From Saururus chinensis (lineage: Eukaryota > Streptophyta > Magnoliopsida > Piperales > Saururaceae), in the NCBI GenBank assembly GCA_035235625.1, contig CP141140.1, positions 6,282,685 through 6,346,684 on the forward strand: 64,000 nt of DNA, read 5' to 3'. Shown here piece after piece: positions 51,351-63,945 of this stretch. Under the pieces are notes generated by a model. The model did not search any database, was not told the origin of the DNA, and was given only the letters and a program-made list of their open reading frames with translations. The translations under genes were made by a program, and so were the position numbers. Within the stretch, counting starts at the first letter, position 1. Every line of letters starts with the position of its first letter.

Positions 51351-52208
51351 ATGGATGACGATGGGGGAATGGGCATCCGAAACTGGGGTGGTTATTATGA
51401 ACAGTCGCTGAAGGGAAATCTCGGGCTTCAGCTTATGTCGTCTGTTGCAGAGCGAGATGTGAAGCCTCTTCTCTCTGGGCGCGATCCTCCCTGCATGATT
51501 CCTCACAGTGGTGGAGCTTTTCTGCATCGGGATTGTGGAATTCCTGAAGCCCAGGTCCCAGTGGACTTTGTTAGAGATCATTGGATGGCACAAAGAGAGA
51601 AACTTCTACACGTACTGCCAAGTAACTCGAACTATGCAGTTATGCCAGAACCTTCGGGACCCCATCACCATCCTCTACAAATGCTCCCACAACCTGATCA
51701 TGTTAAAGAAGAAAGAATTTCTCAAATGGGTGACATGAGCGGTAGTAAAAGGGATGGTCCTTTGAAGAAACGTTCTAATGGTCGTGCATGTAAACCTCCA
51801 AAAACAAAAAAGCCTAAAAGAGTTGTGCCCAAGGATGAATTAAATGCTTCAGGTCCAAGAGCTAAAAATGTGAAGAAAAACACCGGCATGGTGATCAATG
51901 GAATAGACATGGACATCTCAGGTCTTCCTATACCAGTTTGCTCGTGTACTGGGACTCCTCAGCAGTGTTATAAGTGGGGTATTGGTGGCTGGCAATCAGC
52001 TTGTTGTACCACTAGTCTATCTATGTACCCATTACCTATGAGCACCAAAAGACGTGGGGCACGAATAGCTGGACGTAAGATGAGTCAGGGAGCATTCAAA
52101 AAGGTATTAGAAAAACTTATTTCAGAAGGGCAAACTCTTTCAATACCAATTGATTTGAAGCCGTACTGGGCAAAACATGGCACCAACAAATTTGTTACAA
52201 TCAGGTAG
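51351..52208 (+). CDS. BPC1: Class I BASIC PENTACYSTEINE (BBR/BPC) GAGA-binding transcription factor
   Basis: A single coding exon encodes 285 residues, the usual class I size. The N-terminus MDDDGGMGIRNWGGYYE and the block KGNLGLQLMS (21-30) are class I hallmarks. A basic, Lys/Pro-rich linker about 133-178 probably serves in nuclear import. The C-terminal DNA-binding domain (about 179-285) carries the five family cysteines at C197, C199, C206, C218 and C219, then YPLPMSTKRRGARIAGRKMSQGAFKKVLEKL, and ends HGTNKFVTIR. Reading is open 28 codons further upstream but without an ATG, and the conserved MDDDG fixes the start. Family knowledge: binds GA/CT repeats in promoters of homeotic, ovule and cytokinin-response genes and recruits Polycomb proteins. 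BPC1, BPC2 and BPC3 orthology is not resolved. The gene looks intact. Confidence 0.95.
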   Translation: MDDDGGMGIRNWGGYYEQSLKGNLGLQLMSSVAERDVKPLLSGRDPPCMIPHSGGAFLHRDCGIPEAQVPVDFVRDHWMAQREKLLHVLPSNSNYAVMPEPSGPHHHPLQMLPQPDHVKEERISQMGDMSGSKRDGPLKKRSNGRACKPPKTKKPKRVVPKDELNASGPRAKNVKKNTGMVINGIDMDISGLPIPVCSCTGTPQQCYKWGIGGWQSACCTTSLSMYPLPMSTKRRGARIAGRKMSQGAFKKVLEKLISEGQTLSIPIDLKPYWAKHGTNKFVTIR

Positions 52209-53552
52209 ATGTATACTTTTCAGAAACAGAAACAAAGAGTAGTTTCAGCCTCGTCATGTGCATCTGGTCCGTTTCTCATGTGTATATGTGTGTTTACGGC
52301 CTTTTGCAGGGGTTCCCTGGGTAGATTGTAGCAAATGAATCTCTGAGTTATGTTGAATGCTTTTTAAATTGAGACTGTCAGTTTTCTTGATGTGATATAG
52401 CCTTTTTTCTATCTGTGCCAGTTTCATATTCTTATGATACTTAATATTACTTACTTAGATATTGCATCTTTATTTGGTATCTCTAAACTTTTTAAACAGA
52501 ATCAAAAGGTCGGCTTTCAGCTGTTATATACAAAATAAGTAATTCTACCAACTACGAATTATAGCATCAGCATGAAAAGCATGATTTTCTTAACGTTGGT
52601 TGAGGTAATCTATGATTTTGTCATGTATAATCAGAAGGGAGGAAAAATGCGTGTATAAGTCATGATAAGTGGAATCTGAAGATTTTTGTAAATAAATGAA
52701 AAAAAAACAGTTGTAAAATTGAGATATGGAGTATCAATTTTGATAATTTGATTTTAGATAGTTTAGGTCGGTGGTGTAAGTATAAAACATCACTTCTCTT
52801 TTTCTTTTGCAAGTGTTGAAGTTTGTGTTGAAAGACAGCGATAACAGTTACTATTTTTAAGCTTCCAACAACAATTCTATATAACCGATAATTACCAATA
52901 AATGTTTGGTAGTAGATGATGACTTAGAATGTGATTGGGACTACGCTTTGAGGAAGAATTGAAATAATGTGTATAAATAATGTGAATATGTTGGTTCAAC
53001 TGCGTATGTGATTGGGGAATTCTGTCATGGTGTCTAACGAGCTTCGTATATTACAGTGGTTCTTATTTAAGTTTTGTTTCCTGCATTTGCAGGAAGTTTA
53101 ATCTCTACTGGTTTTGAATATCTATATCTTTGATGGCTCATGAAAAGGTGCATTATTTTTTTGTAATGCTGATAAAAAGTTGCAGACACTTCTTAATTTT
53201 GGTCCAACGTAGTTTGTTTGTTGCCTTTATAAATAACCTTTCTATTCTAGAGTAATATTACCTTATACTTTTTTGAAGTCAATATTATTGTCACTGAATA
53301 TAATATATTCAGGAGCTTGAAATCTGTATCTGAATATATTTCCATTCTTGGCTCTTCAACTTGTTGAAGAAGGCAGCCAATTTCGGGGAAAAAATGTTAC
53401 AACTGTTTTGCTCTACAATCATGTTGGAGCCACATATGAAATAGAACTGTATAAGTGTTTCATGTATGTTAAATAAGCAACTATAGAGGTGTATGTCAAA
53501 CATGTACATTGTTACTTCATGTTTAAACCATATATATAAGCTATTTGTTGTA
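52209..53552. other. 3'UTR and downstream region of the BPC gene
   Basis: The first few hundred bases are probably 3'UTR, but no clear poly(A) signal could be chosen. No other gene was recognised. Confidence 0.4.
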
Positions 53553-53753
53553 CTCCTTCCTGCCATTAATAGCTCCATTTGAGAAAAAAGTTTGTTCCAT
53601 GTTAATAGTTCTATTTTGTTAAATTTATGCAGTTGGGTACATCAAAAAGGGTATCATAAGTTCATTTTTCCTTTTCTTAAAATGTGGGTTTCACTATTCA
53701 ATAAAAACTATCATTTTTCTAAATATAGCTATTAAATATAAGGATGGAGGGAG
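53553..53753. mobile_element. Stowaway-like MITE, best-preserved copy
   Basis: CTCCTTCCTGCCATTAATAG at the left and GGATGGAGGGAG at the right with TA on both sides, plus the interior GGTATCATAAGTTC. It lies 1.3 kb downstream of the BPC stop. Confidence 0.7.
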
Positions 53754-53892
53754 TATCTTTTAAGTCATTTTATACTATTGTGGGTGGTGTCTTTGACAAA
53801 TGATGACTAACAATCATTGTTGTCTATGACTAACAATCCTTTCCCATGTTGCTTTATCTCAAATTTTCAGAACAGAAATTCTTTCAAGTACA

Positions 53893-54215
53893 ATATGGAT
53901 TTGAACTTTCTTTTATATAAAATTTCAAGTTTCTGTGCATACTTATTGTACAATTTTTTAGTTTTATAGCTATCTCTGGTAGTTGGTCCAAGTTCTGGAA
54001 ATCATTAGATTCATGAGGGGAGGTCTACTGGATTAGATTTTTTACTCGGAATATATGGATTTGAAATTTCGTTTATATAAAATTTCAAGGTTCTGTTCAT
54101 AGTCATTGTTCAATTTTTTAGTTTTATAGCTATCTCTGGTAGTTTGTCCAAGGTCTGCAAATCGTTAGATTCATAAGGGCCTCGGTCTACTGGATTAGAT
54201 TTTTTACTCGGAATA
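53893..54215. repeat. Tandem duplication of about 160 bp
   Basis: Copy 1 53893-54052 and copy 2 54053-54215 are roughly 90% identical by eye, both holding TTTTATAGCTATCTCTGGTAG and TTTTTTACTCGGAATATA. No gene or known element is in the unit. Confidence 0.85.
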
Positions 54216-54275
54216 TATTGATTTATGCATATGCTTAGGTTTATTAAATTTTGTTTGGTAGGATAGATATAAATA

Positions 54276-54655
54276 CTCCCTCCGTCCTTATTTTAATTGC
54301 CCTATTTCGTTTTTGAGATGAACTGCATTAGTTCATTTGTAAAAACTAAATACGACTATCAAATTGGGATCCTCTTAAAATTTTGTAACAATTAATGAAC
54401 TTTTTTGGATTTTTATAAATGACCATTAAGTATAGTGTCACATTAAATTTCGTAATTCTTTGCAATTACCCTTTCTTGTTCACGTTATTATTATCTGTCT
54501 TGAGAAAAAAATTTGTTCCATATAAATAATTTTATTTTGTAAAATTTAAGTAGTTAGGCGGTCAAAAAAAGTATGGTAAGCGTATCTTAGATGTCGGTTT
54601 TATTATTTAATAAAAATTATTAATTTTCTAAATATTGTTTTTAATATAGGACGAG
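54276..54655. mobile_element. Stowaway-like MITE, longer and possibly composite
   Basis: CTCCCTCCGTCC at the left after TA, and ATATAGGACGAG at the right before TA. The left 200 bp differ from the other copies, while the right half (from about 54500) matches them, suggesting two subfamilies joined or inserted in each other. Confidence 0.5.
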
Positions 54656-55310
54656 TATGTCTTTATATTTTGGTAACACTCAAGTTTAGGCACGCTGCTG
54701 GGCCGGCGCTTTAATGCGCGGAGGGACATTCAGCTAGCTTTCCTGGCATGAGTGGACCTTGTTACACTTCCATTGACTGATACCCCAGTTAAAAGTTCAT
54801 GTTTCGGGAATTTTCTTTGTATTTTGAGATCTTTCAGAAAACTGCATTGGCTACGCGAATTAGTAGATTTCATGGTGGTGGCCATTTTTGTCCTGGCTTG
54901 TACGCGTGTTACTAGATTACACGGTTGAGGCCAGTTTTCCTCTGTCTTGCACGCCTCTAGTGCATGAAGTAGGTGGCGTCCATTTTTATTTTAGTTGCAC
55001 GTCTGCTTGCTGTAGATTTGCTAAAATGGTGCCAAAAGCAAAGCTAATTGCCGTGAGTCAGATATGAATGCCTCTTTGAGGCTGGCACTTCTCAGTGTTC
55101 CATTTCCATTTACTCGTAGAAAAACTTCTTACTAGTGGATGTCTTCCGTGTGCCATATCTTTTTCTCTTCCGTAGTGCATGTGAAATTGAGGAAATTGCC
55201 TATGGCCCAGCATTATGGGTTGCCATCTACCCAATCTTAATGTCTTCTAAAATTTGTCAAAACTAGACATTAGTCTTCTTCAAGTTTTGATTATGCTACA
55301 CAAGTCTTTG

Positions 55311-56280
55311 TGTAAGACCCCTAAGCCCTCAATAGGCTAAGGGGTAAATAAGTACTTAGACTTGGCGAGCGGACAACTAAGGGAAAGGTTGGTTGATTGA
55401 TATACAAGTTTTACTTGGAGTATGATTTGATGGTTCATTGAGTGTTATCACCTATGATAGTTTTTAAGGTCGGGACTCTCATAGATAACTCTTATTTGAA
55501 GTAAGAGAGACACTCAATATGATTATTGATTTGCTCTTATGTTTCTTAGTGCGACTAGGAGTCGCTTCTGAGATCTAACGTAAGTAAGAAGTTCGGATAA
55601 GGAGTTGTGCGCAAGTTGAATTGTTCAAGGCGGTTAAATTATAACGAGAAAACGACTCTTTGCAAGAAGTTGATGCAACTAGGAATTTTCTCGGGCGAAT
55701 TGTATACCAGTTGAGGACTTCGAATCAGAATATGAGTATCGAAGAACACTAGATGAGGCGGGACAATTGAAGGAGGGCTCAACTTGACTTCTAATTGGAT
55801 TAGGATTTCTTAGAGATAGTTTTGAGTAGTTGTATGAGCTAATTTCCTATTTTTAATGGGGCATGGAATGGGATTCTGAATTTGTAACTAAAAGGGCATG
55901 CTAGTACTAGTAGAACTAGACTTCCCGACTTCTTCCTTATATAAGGGGTGTCATGGCAGGTTGGGAATAATAATTCAAGCATTCAAAGAACTCATATTTT
56001 AGAAAGGGTTGATTGAGAGCTTTGAGAATACTTCATTGGTGACTTAGAGGAGTTGTTGTGGTGCGACCCAGCCAATGGGCTTACCATACTTGACATCTCA
56101 GCAAAGCTTGGGACGGGTTTGTGAGATAGCTGAGAGGGCGTTAGGTTTGGGAGCAAGGTCGGTGCTTTGTTATTGTAAATTATTGTGCTGAATAAGGGTT
56201 TTAGAGGCAGTCCTCCTTTTTTCTTATTGTCTTCCTGCATGGTGCTTGTATTAGACGAGCAAAGACCTGAGTAAAACAAG
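55311..56280 (+). repeat. LTR-like sequence
   Basis: Begins TGTAAGACCCC, a common plant LTR start, and has a promoter-like TTATATAAGGGG near 55937. The right end and a partner LTR were not found. One possible reading is an LTR running to 58463 with the 56984-58308 solo LTR nested in it, since CTTTG occurs at 55306-55310 and again just after a CA at 58463, but this may be chance. Confidence 0.35.
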
Positions 56281-56983
56281 GGAATAGGTTGTTGGTTATG
56301 TTGGGCATCCATGCGATTGCGTGTGCGAGTGCTAGGCTCAACTTCACGCCCATGATAGTTGGCTCTCACACGATGGAGGGAGGTTTCGATGTGTTATTTG
56401 GAGTTATAGTGTGTGAAAAGGAAATTGTTAAAAATAAAATAAATAAAAGCAAAATTGAATTTTTTTTCCTTTCTGCCCAAGCGAAAGGAAAATACCAGCA
56501 CACCCTTCTACAGCGTGCCACTGCCTCTGCCTTTCCTTTCTGCCGCCACAAACTAGGTGACACTGTCTTGGTCGCTGCCGCCTCCGCCCTACTTCCTTCG
56601 TTTTGTCTGTTGGTGACATGTCCTCTTTTCTTCTCTATTTCTAGCCGAAACCGTTGCAAGAGCTAGGTTTGGCCACTGCCATGAGTCGTTTTAGCTGGCC
56701 GCAATTCCACCACCCCACCCATGACCCAAATCTACCTCCATGATGTCTCCTTTCCCTTCATTGACGCCGTTTTGCCCCTCCCCAACTATTTTTCTGTCTA
56801 AATATGCCTAGACAACACGTTTTTGTGTTGTTCGGCAGTGATTTGCCTTGCCAGCAGCCATAGCTAACCACTACCCCTCTTGCCTCCATCCTCCTCAATG
56901 CCTTACCCATACCCACACCTAGCCTTTTTTTCTTGTGGGTGTTGGCCTTCTGAACCGCGATCGGTGACCTTGGTACATGAGGG

Positions 56984-58308
56984 TGTTGACATAAAAAAAA
57001 TCAAATTAAAATTTAATTGCAAAGATCTCAGAGCTTGACTAGCTCCGGATAAGTCTAAATTTTTAAAATGGACAAAGTCTCAAAATCGGATAAAATCCAA
57101 AAGAAAAAATCATCATTAAAATGTAATGGCTAAGATTTCGGAGCTTGACTAGCTCTGAGTGAGACCAAATTTTTAAATAGACAAAGTCCAAAGAAAAAAA
57201 TTAGGAGGCAAAATCTAATCCTACACACGTAGGAATGGACTAAGGCTTCTAACAAAAAAAAAGTGAGGAAACAAAATCTAATCTTATATACGTAGGAATT
57301 GATTAAAGCTTCTAATAAAAAAAATATATTATAAGAGGACCTCATAGGGCCTCTTCACACTCAAAATTAAATGGCTAAGAAATGTTTTATAAGCTTCACA
57401 TGGCCACATAAAAAAAAAATCCCAATTGCAAAGGACTATGTGAGACCCCATAAGTCTTACACCGAAATAGCCATAAAACCAAAAGGTTAAGTGACATTCG
57501 TGGACCCCACGATAAGTTTTGTTAAAAAAAATGATGATGAAATGAATAATGATGTGTAAAGAGAGTGATTAAGTGGAGGGGACCAAGTCAAAAGTATAAT
57601 ATCCGATCTTCTCTCACACTTCCCATTAACCCACATTTCACACTTCCCATTTCCTCCACTAATCAAGCCGGTTCTTACCAACCCTCCCATTAACCCATTT
57701 TCCATCTCCCACTAATTCACTCTCTACTTCCCACAAACTACCTTTCCAACTCACCCCACTACTTTGATTAACCGTACAACCCTCATCCTATAAATACCCC
57801 TTCGATTTCATAAGAAGGGGTTTTTGACTTTCAAGTCTACGGAACCTCCAAAAGAAATTCAAAAGTCTATCACACACCAAAAGACACACAAAATTCTTGA
57901 AAAGCTTTGACCTTTTGAAAATTGAAGAAGTTCAAGGAGTCGGAAGTAGAAACATTTGAGAAGGAAGAGGAATTCGTTCAAGGGAGCTCTCATTCTTCCA
58001 GAAGAAGTTTCTTTGTTTCTTCTTTTCTCTTTTCTAAACTAAAAAAATTGTAGCCACATCTCCTGGCAACTCCTTTTTTCTTATTTTAATAAAATTTTAG
58101 TTGTTTTTTCCATTTTGCTAATTAATCAAAGGGTTTCGAGAATTGGTTAATTACTACTACTCACTTCAAAGTGTAAAGAGTAGTCTTGATTAACTAAGAG
58201 AAGGTCGTCCCACATTAAAAAAAAGGTTCTTCTCTATCTCTTGCAAGAGAGGATCATTCGATCATTTATCTTGTCTTGTGCTTAGAGAACTACCGAAATC
58301 CCCCAACA
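56984..58308 (+). repeat. Solo LTR with perfect 5-bp target duplication
   Basis: A 1325-bp unit starting TGTTGACAT and ending CCCCAACA, flanked by GAGGG at 56979-56983 and 58309-58313. It has a promoter-like TATAAATACCCC near 57790. The 5' part carries internal direct repeats (AGCTTGACTAGCTC at about 57035 and 57145). The exact duplication shows that the interior was lost by recombination between two LTRs. Confidence 0.85.
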
Positions 58309-58549
58309 GAGGGTTTCAGTTGTATTATAAACTTGAACATATTGGAACCAAATAGATGACTAGTGAGAGCATGAGGCTTTAGTTAGTTATGACGGATTTG
58401 AGTTATTTGTCATGTTTCTAGCTGATGAATCAACGATTGTGCAATTGTGAGACCGTTGTGGCACTTTGCCTACAGGGTGTTGTGCTGGTGTTATATTTAA
58501 GCGTAGACATTTGTTGCTTTATTTATAACATTGTAAGATTTTAGCCCAA

Positions 58550-59345
58550 AACAAGTATTATATGATTTTTGCCCTTAGTTTGCACTGTATGACAAATTAG
58601 CTGGCAATGTAGGACTCCATAGAGTAGGCATTACACACTCAGGTAAGTAGTATTATGAATCTACTTTTACCTATTTTATTATGTTCCCCTTGAGCATAAA
58701 TGTATCTTACCTTCATAAAAATCCATAGCGTATAGAATCTTCCTTAATGGTTAAGGTGGCACACTAGTGACATTCTCACTTTATGGCACTAGAGCCAATT
58801 TATGCTTCAATTAACTCTAGTTGTCGGCTCTATGTGTTAGTTAATAAGTGTAAGACTGTACTTGTAAGATTGTAAGTGTAAGGCTATTAGCATAAAACCT
58901 TAGGGGTTAGATGGATTAAATTCCGTATTTGATCCTACCGGTAAATTATTGATGAACATTTCTCATGTCTAGGTATGGAGTTGATCCTACGGGATGTTGT
59001 ATATAAGCCTAAACGTTTGAGGCTATGTTTATAGTAATTTATGTTTTTTCCTCTAGTTGGCACTATGCGTTCCCCCCCTCCCCCCCCTAAAAGTAGCACT
59101 ATATGGTTTCTGCCATTAGTTAGCACTGTGTGTCCATTTGTTGGCACTGTATGGCCCCAGAGAGTAGGCATTTTGCGCTCAGGTAAATAATATCATGAAT
59201 ATTTTCTTACCTATTTAAACCTATGCTCCATGAGATGTGCCCGAGTGACATTCTTTTTCATCGACACTATAGAAGATTGAAATGCAATGAACTCCAGTTG
59301 TCGATAGTAAGTGTGTCGGAGTAATCGTAAGTTTGTAAGCTTCAG
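58550..59345. repeat. Diverged direct repeat, two copies about 540 bp apart
   Basis: Copy 1 (58550-58870) and copy 2 (59090-59345) share GAGAGTAGGCATT-like and CAGGTAA-TA-TATGAAT blocks, GTGACATTCT, and ACTC(T/C)AGTTGTCG. No coding potential was recognised. Confidence 0.6.
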
Positions 59346-59540
59346 AGTAAAAATAAGTATAAGATTTTGAGTAAGAGTAAGATTGTAATATTCTGAGTTA
59401 GATTAATTTTGAGTAAGAGTGAGTTTGTAAGTTTATGAGTAAGAGTTAGTGTATGACTCTTTGAGGAAAACAGTAAGCGTATAAATTCAAGTACGATGGT
59501 ATGAGTAAAACGATAAGTATACAAGTATATGTAAGAATGT
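59320..59540. repeat. Low-complexity GAGTAAGA/TAAGTATA-rich tract
   Basis: Irregular repetition of TGAGTAAGAGTAAG and GTAAGTATA-like words over about 220 bp, with no fixed period. Confidence 0.6.
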
Positions 59541-60584
59541 CAGGTAAGATAATGTGTATGAGCATGGGTATATTTTTTATGAGTCAATGATTTTATTATG
59601 TCTTTATGCTTCATGTTAGTGTTTCATAATCACATCTATGTATGAACTTATAAAGTTCATTAATTAGAACTCCCATATTAAATATGAAAATACTCATTTT
59701 TTCTATTTTTTAGCCAAATATATTTTAGAGGCTTTTACATGTCCTTGATCGAGAGTTTCTTATATTGGGCTCTTGTTGTTGTTGGAAGGATCAATTTATT
59801 TAGATTTCTGGTATATATTTGACTCAAAATTAGTCCTTTATAGTTTTGCCACAACCTAATATATTAATTTGATAATTGTTACTTTGGGTAAGATAATAGT
59901 TTCAGATGTTTATAATTTTTTAGACTTGTATATGAGACGTTACACTCCGAACTGTTGTGGGATTTGTACTCAGATATAAATGGAGTATGTTTTTGTTTAA
60001 GCTCATGACCATGATAGTTTACTTTATATGTTTTCATTTGAATTATGCTTGAGAATGTTTAGTTTGACCCTACAACGAATCGGAAAAAATTATATAGAAT
60101 GATTTAAATTTATAGAATTTTTTTACAAGTTTTAGATTTAAGAAATGATTATGGTACTGGAATAAGTTATACCGTAATTGTATCATTCTATTGGTAGTTC
60201 TAGCTATTGGAGTACAACCCTATGCAAGGCTCATCCGTCCTTAAGTGTTATATACAATGGCTTGGGATCTTTTACTCTCTATAGGGTTCAAACATATGGT
60301 TTACTTACCCCTCAATCATACACATATTTTTATCCATGTATGTCAATATTTACACTCATTCATCATGTAAATAAATTATCTTAATATACATCTCGTAAGT
60401 AGTGAAAACATTAGTAAAAACTTTAGCTAAAAATTTTGAACTGATGTACCCTCTATCTACCCATTGGCACATTGGTATAGGTGTTGATGGCCATCAACAA
60501 TATTATCAATGTGTCGAACCCTTACGGACAGTGAGTAGATTAAGATGAGTCTAATTTATCGATGTTGTCACCAACCTGTTGATC

Positions 60585-62470
60585 TGTCATGCTCAACCAC
60601 ACCCCCTTGACCAGAACCCTATCTAAGAGAGTGGGATGCGGTGCGACACTTGTGGAAGACTTAACCATCCTTTGTTCTTATTAACGGAGTACATAGCACG
60701 TGCTCTTTGTGCAAAAGCAAATAGAAGAAGATAAAAAGAGATTGATTAACAATCTTAGTTTAACACAATACCCACATCATCTAAGTAATAACATAATCTC
60801 GAGCCTTAGGGCTACACAAGTCTAATGTCATCACCGGCTAAACAAAGCATGAGATAAAGTTAAATATAAGATCATCATATCACTACACAAGCCTAAAACC
60901 ACCTAACATATAGCTCCTCTCATTGCGAAAGTCCATCCTCATGCTCTACATAAAGTCTAGTGAGAGCACCTACATGACACAACATATAGCCCCAAAACAA
61001 AAACCACAAACAAAAGAGGATAAAACTTAGCTCTGTAAGGGTTTTAAATCGAGATATAAGCTTATGAAAACACCACATTCATTTTCAATTTAACCATGTA
61101 TTACATATTCATTCTCTACATCTGTGCATCATGAGATAAATCACATTCCCCATAGATATGCATGCCACCTGTGCATCATGAGATAAATTACATTCCATAT
61201 ACACATTCTGGCCACCTGTGCATCATAGGTTCATTCATAATTCATAATATATATACACCCTGTGTAAACAATTATGTTTCATGATTCATTCACATTCTGC
61301 ATGAAACAAGTATCAATATTCATATTCACCTTGCATAATTAAGGGTATAAAATACCTTCATCTTGTGTGTTCAAGCATAATTATTCTATAAATACCATGT
61401 GTAACATAAACTTCATTGTTCCAACACAACCTATTTCAATGAGCATTATAATCGATATACATGCATAAACCATCTAGTGAATGTCTCAATATTGAGAAAA
61501 CAACCCTGCTTATCCTGGCTAAAGCACAAGCAGATCTGCTCACCCGGGACAATCCCTAATGGGGAAGACCAAATTCGTAGGAAAGAAAACTAGAGCAGTT
61601 TAGGTAAGTTCTCTAACTGGGAAAGTACCCCTTGGTAAGCGGGTGCACACAGACAAACCAACGTGGAATCTCCTATCAAAAAATAGACCAATTAACTCAT
61701 TATAGCATATCTGCTCTTCTCACCCAAGGAGGAAACCTATATTCAATGGGATGTAAAATCCCTTCAATTGGACATAAAACTCCATCCTTTTGGACGTAAA
61801 ACTGATTCAATAAACCTCTGATGCAGCTAATATGGAAAACTATAACACCCAATCGAATAAACACGAGTAATCTTTGCTTACAAATCATTCTTACGATGCA
61901 TGCAACATGATACATATGTGAGCAAATGTTATATGAATGCAAGCATAGGTAAACATACTTTAATCAGTCATATTATTCATGAAACATGGTCTATTTGTGA
62001 CAAATAAAATCATATAAGCATAAACAAGAATATGCATGCATGGTAGTGTTCATATTTGATCTAAAATACGTAGAACATGAATTATTTATAATCAATGTGA
62101 CTTGTGCAAGTATCCATAATTAATCATGATTATGACCTACTATAAACATGATGTAAATGTAAAGAAATCATAAAAATACAGATTTAATACATGTAGGGCA
62201 TCATGTAAACCCTAGACAAGTACAATCATCTTCATGCTTAAGTTAGATCAAATTCAAGGAATGTTCATATGCAATTAAGGTGACAGTTATAAGTATTCAT
62301 AACTCATCATAGCCATAGAGAATTAGAATCATGGAAAAAAATAAGAAATGGCCAAAAATCCACAAAATTAATCATTTCACGAAACTACCATTTGGCCGTT
62401 AGAGCGGCCTTGCATCCCATTCAAACGGTTGCCCATTTGAATGGCTAAACATCCCGTTCGAACATCTAGC
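60585..62470 (-). repeat. LTR of the 7.9-kb family (copy 2), truncated by copy 3
   Basis: Starts TGTCATGCTC and follows copy 1 (7937-9901) along most of its length, ending near the TTCGAAC-containing block at 62455-62470, where copy 3 begins. Copy 1 runs about 150 bp further, so copy 2 is cut or interrupted by copy 3. Confidence 0.65.
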
Positions 62471-63079
62471 TGTCATGCCCCAACACATGCCACCCCCAAG
62501 CTGAACCTGGTCTAAGGAGAAAGCGGCATGTAGCGTAACAAGGTGGAGTTGAATTACAGAAGACTTAACCCATCCTTGGGTAGAATACTATGGAGTTGTG
62601 CATGAATACTTTATATAAAAGCAAAATGAGTAATGAAATGACTACTAATTAAAATATTAAACCACTCATACCTACATACTAGCCATAAACAAGCTTACAC
62701 ATGGCTAAAATAAGTCTAAGCCAACAATGACTAACAAGAGTCTAAGCCAACAATGGCTAAATAGAAAGTGTAAAGTAGAGTCTAGTGTATACATCTCAAC
62801 ATGACATAGTATCAAAGCTAACATAGATATTCAACATCTCTATGAATCTCATCTCAATGATCAATGCCAACCACATGCTCCATATATAGCTCATCCAAAC
62901 AACCTGCATAGTATGACATGCAACCTCAAAACAAAATACAAAACAAAGAGGGGTGAGCCAAAGCTCAGCAAGGGTTTTAATATGGAAAGTAAATTCATAA
63001 TAACAATATATGCATAATTAACATAACATTCATCACATAATCAATCACTATGCCCATTCATCATAGAATAATCACATAA

Positions 63080-63360
63080 ACTTGTGCCACATGTGCATCA
63101 TGTTATAATTTACATTCCAAAAGCATTTACTCATGCCACTTGCATGTCATGCTATCTATAACATATCTCATCAACACATGGTTATGTCACCTGCATATTA
63201 TGTTATATCTAACATATTTCATCAATAATACTCATGCCACATACATGCCATGTTATATATAATATAATTCATCAACATATAGTCAAGCCACCTGCCTATC
63301 ATGCTATAACCCATATTCTATAAGCACATACCATGCCACCTTTGCATCATGGATTTAAAT
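63080..63360. repeat. Six-unit tandem array of about 50 bp inside LTR copy 3
   Basis: Units with a GCCACCTGCATATCATG-like core begin near 63086, 63134, 63185, 63233, 63285 and 63338. The matching place in copy 2 (61125-61230) has about three units and in copy 1 (8470-8545) about two. Confidence 0.7.
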
Positions 63361-63659
63361 ATAGCTCATAACACATATACACCTCATGTATAAACATATG
63401 AAACTCATTATCATAATCACACCATGCATGAATCATTATCAATATAAACTCATGCATAATCATTTCTTAATAAAAAGTTCACCCTGCAACATCAAGTGCA
63501 TCAACTACACTGTCCTGCATATCCATACAAATCATACAATAATCATATGTGTAAAATAAGCTTCTTAGTTCCTACACAACCTGTGTTAATGAGTATTATC
63601 TACCATTCACATGAAACAATCAATGGTGAATGTCTCACAATTTAAGAAAAATAATCAAC

Positions 63660-63945
63660 CCGCTCGCTAAGGACAATCCCTTGCAGAGAAGGTCCGAATT
63701 AAAAAGAAAACTAGAGAGTTTCGGGTAGGTTCCCATATTGGGAAGGTACCCATTGCTCGCTAAGGACAATCCTTAGAAAGGAAAGTCCAAATTCCGCAAA
63801 GGAAAACTAGTGTGGCCTGCTTGCTAAGGACAAACCTTGTGGGGAGAGTCCAAATTCCATAAAAGAAAATTAGTGTAGTGTGCTCGCTAAGGACAATTTC
63901 TTGCGAGGAGAGTCTGAATTTTACAAAAGAAAACTAGAGCACTTG
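63660..63945. repeat. Four-unit tandem array of about 63-93 bp inside LTR copy 3
   Basis: GCTCGCTAAGGACAATCC-like unit starts lie at 63662, 63755, 63819 and 63882, each followed by a GAGAGTCCAAATTCC-like and an AAAGAAAACTAG-like block. Copies 1 and 2 have essentially one unit here. Confidence 0.75.
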
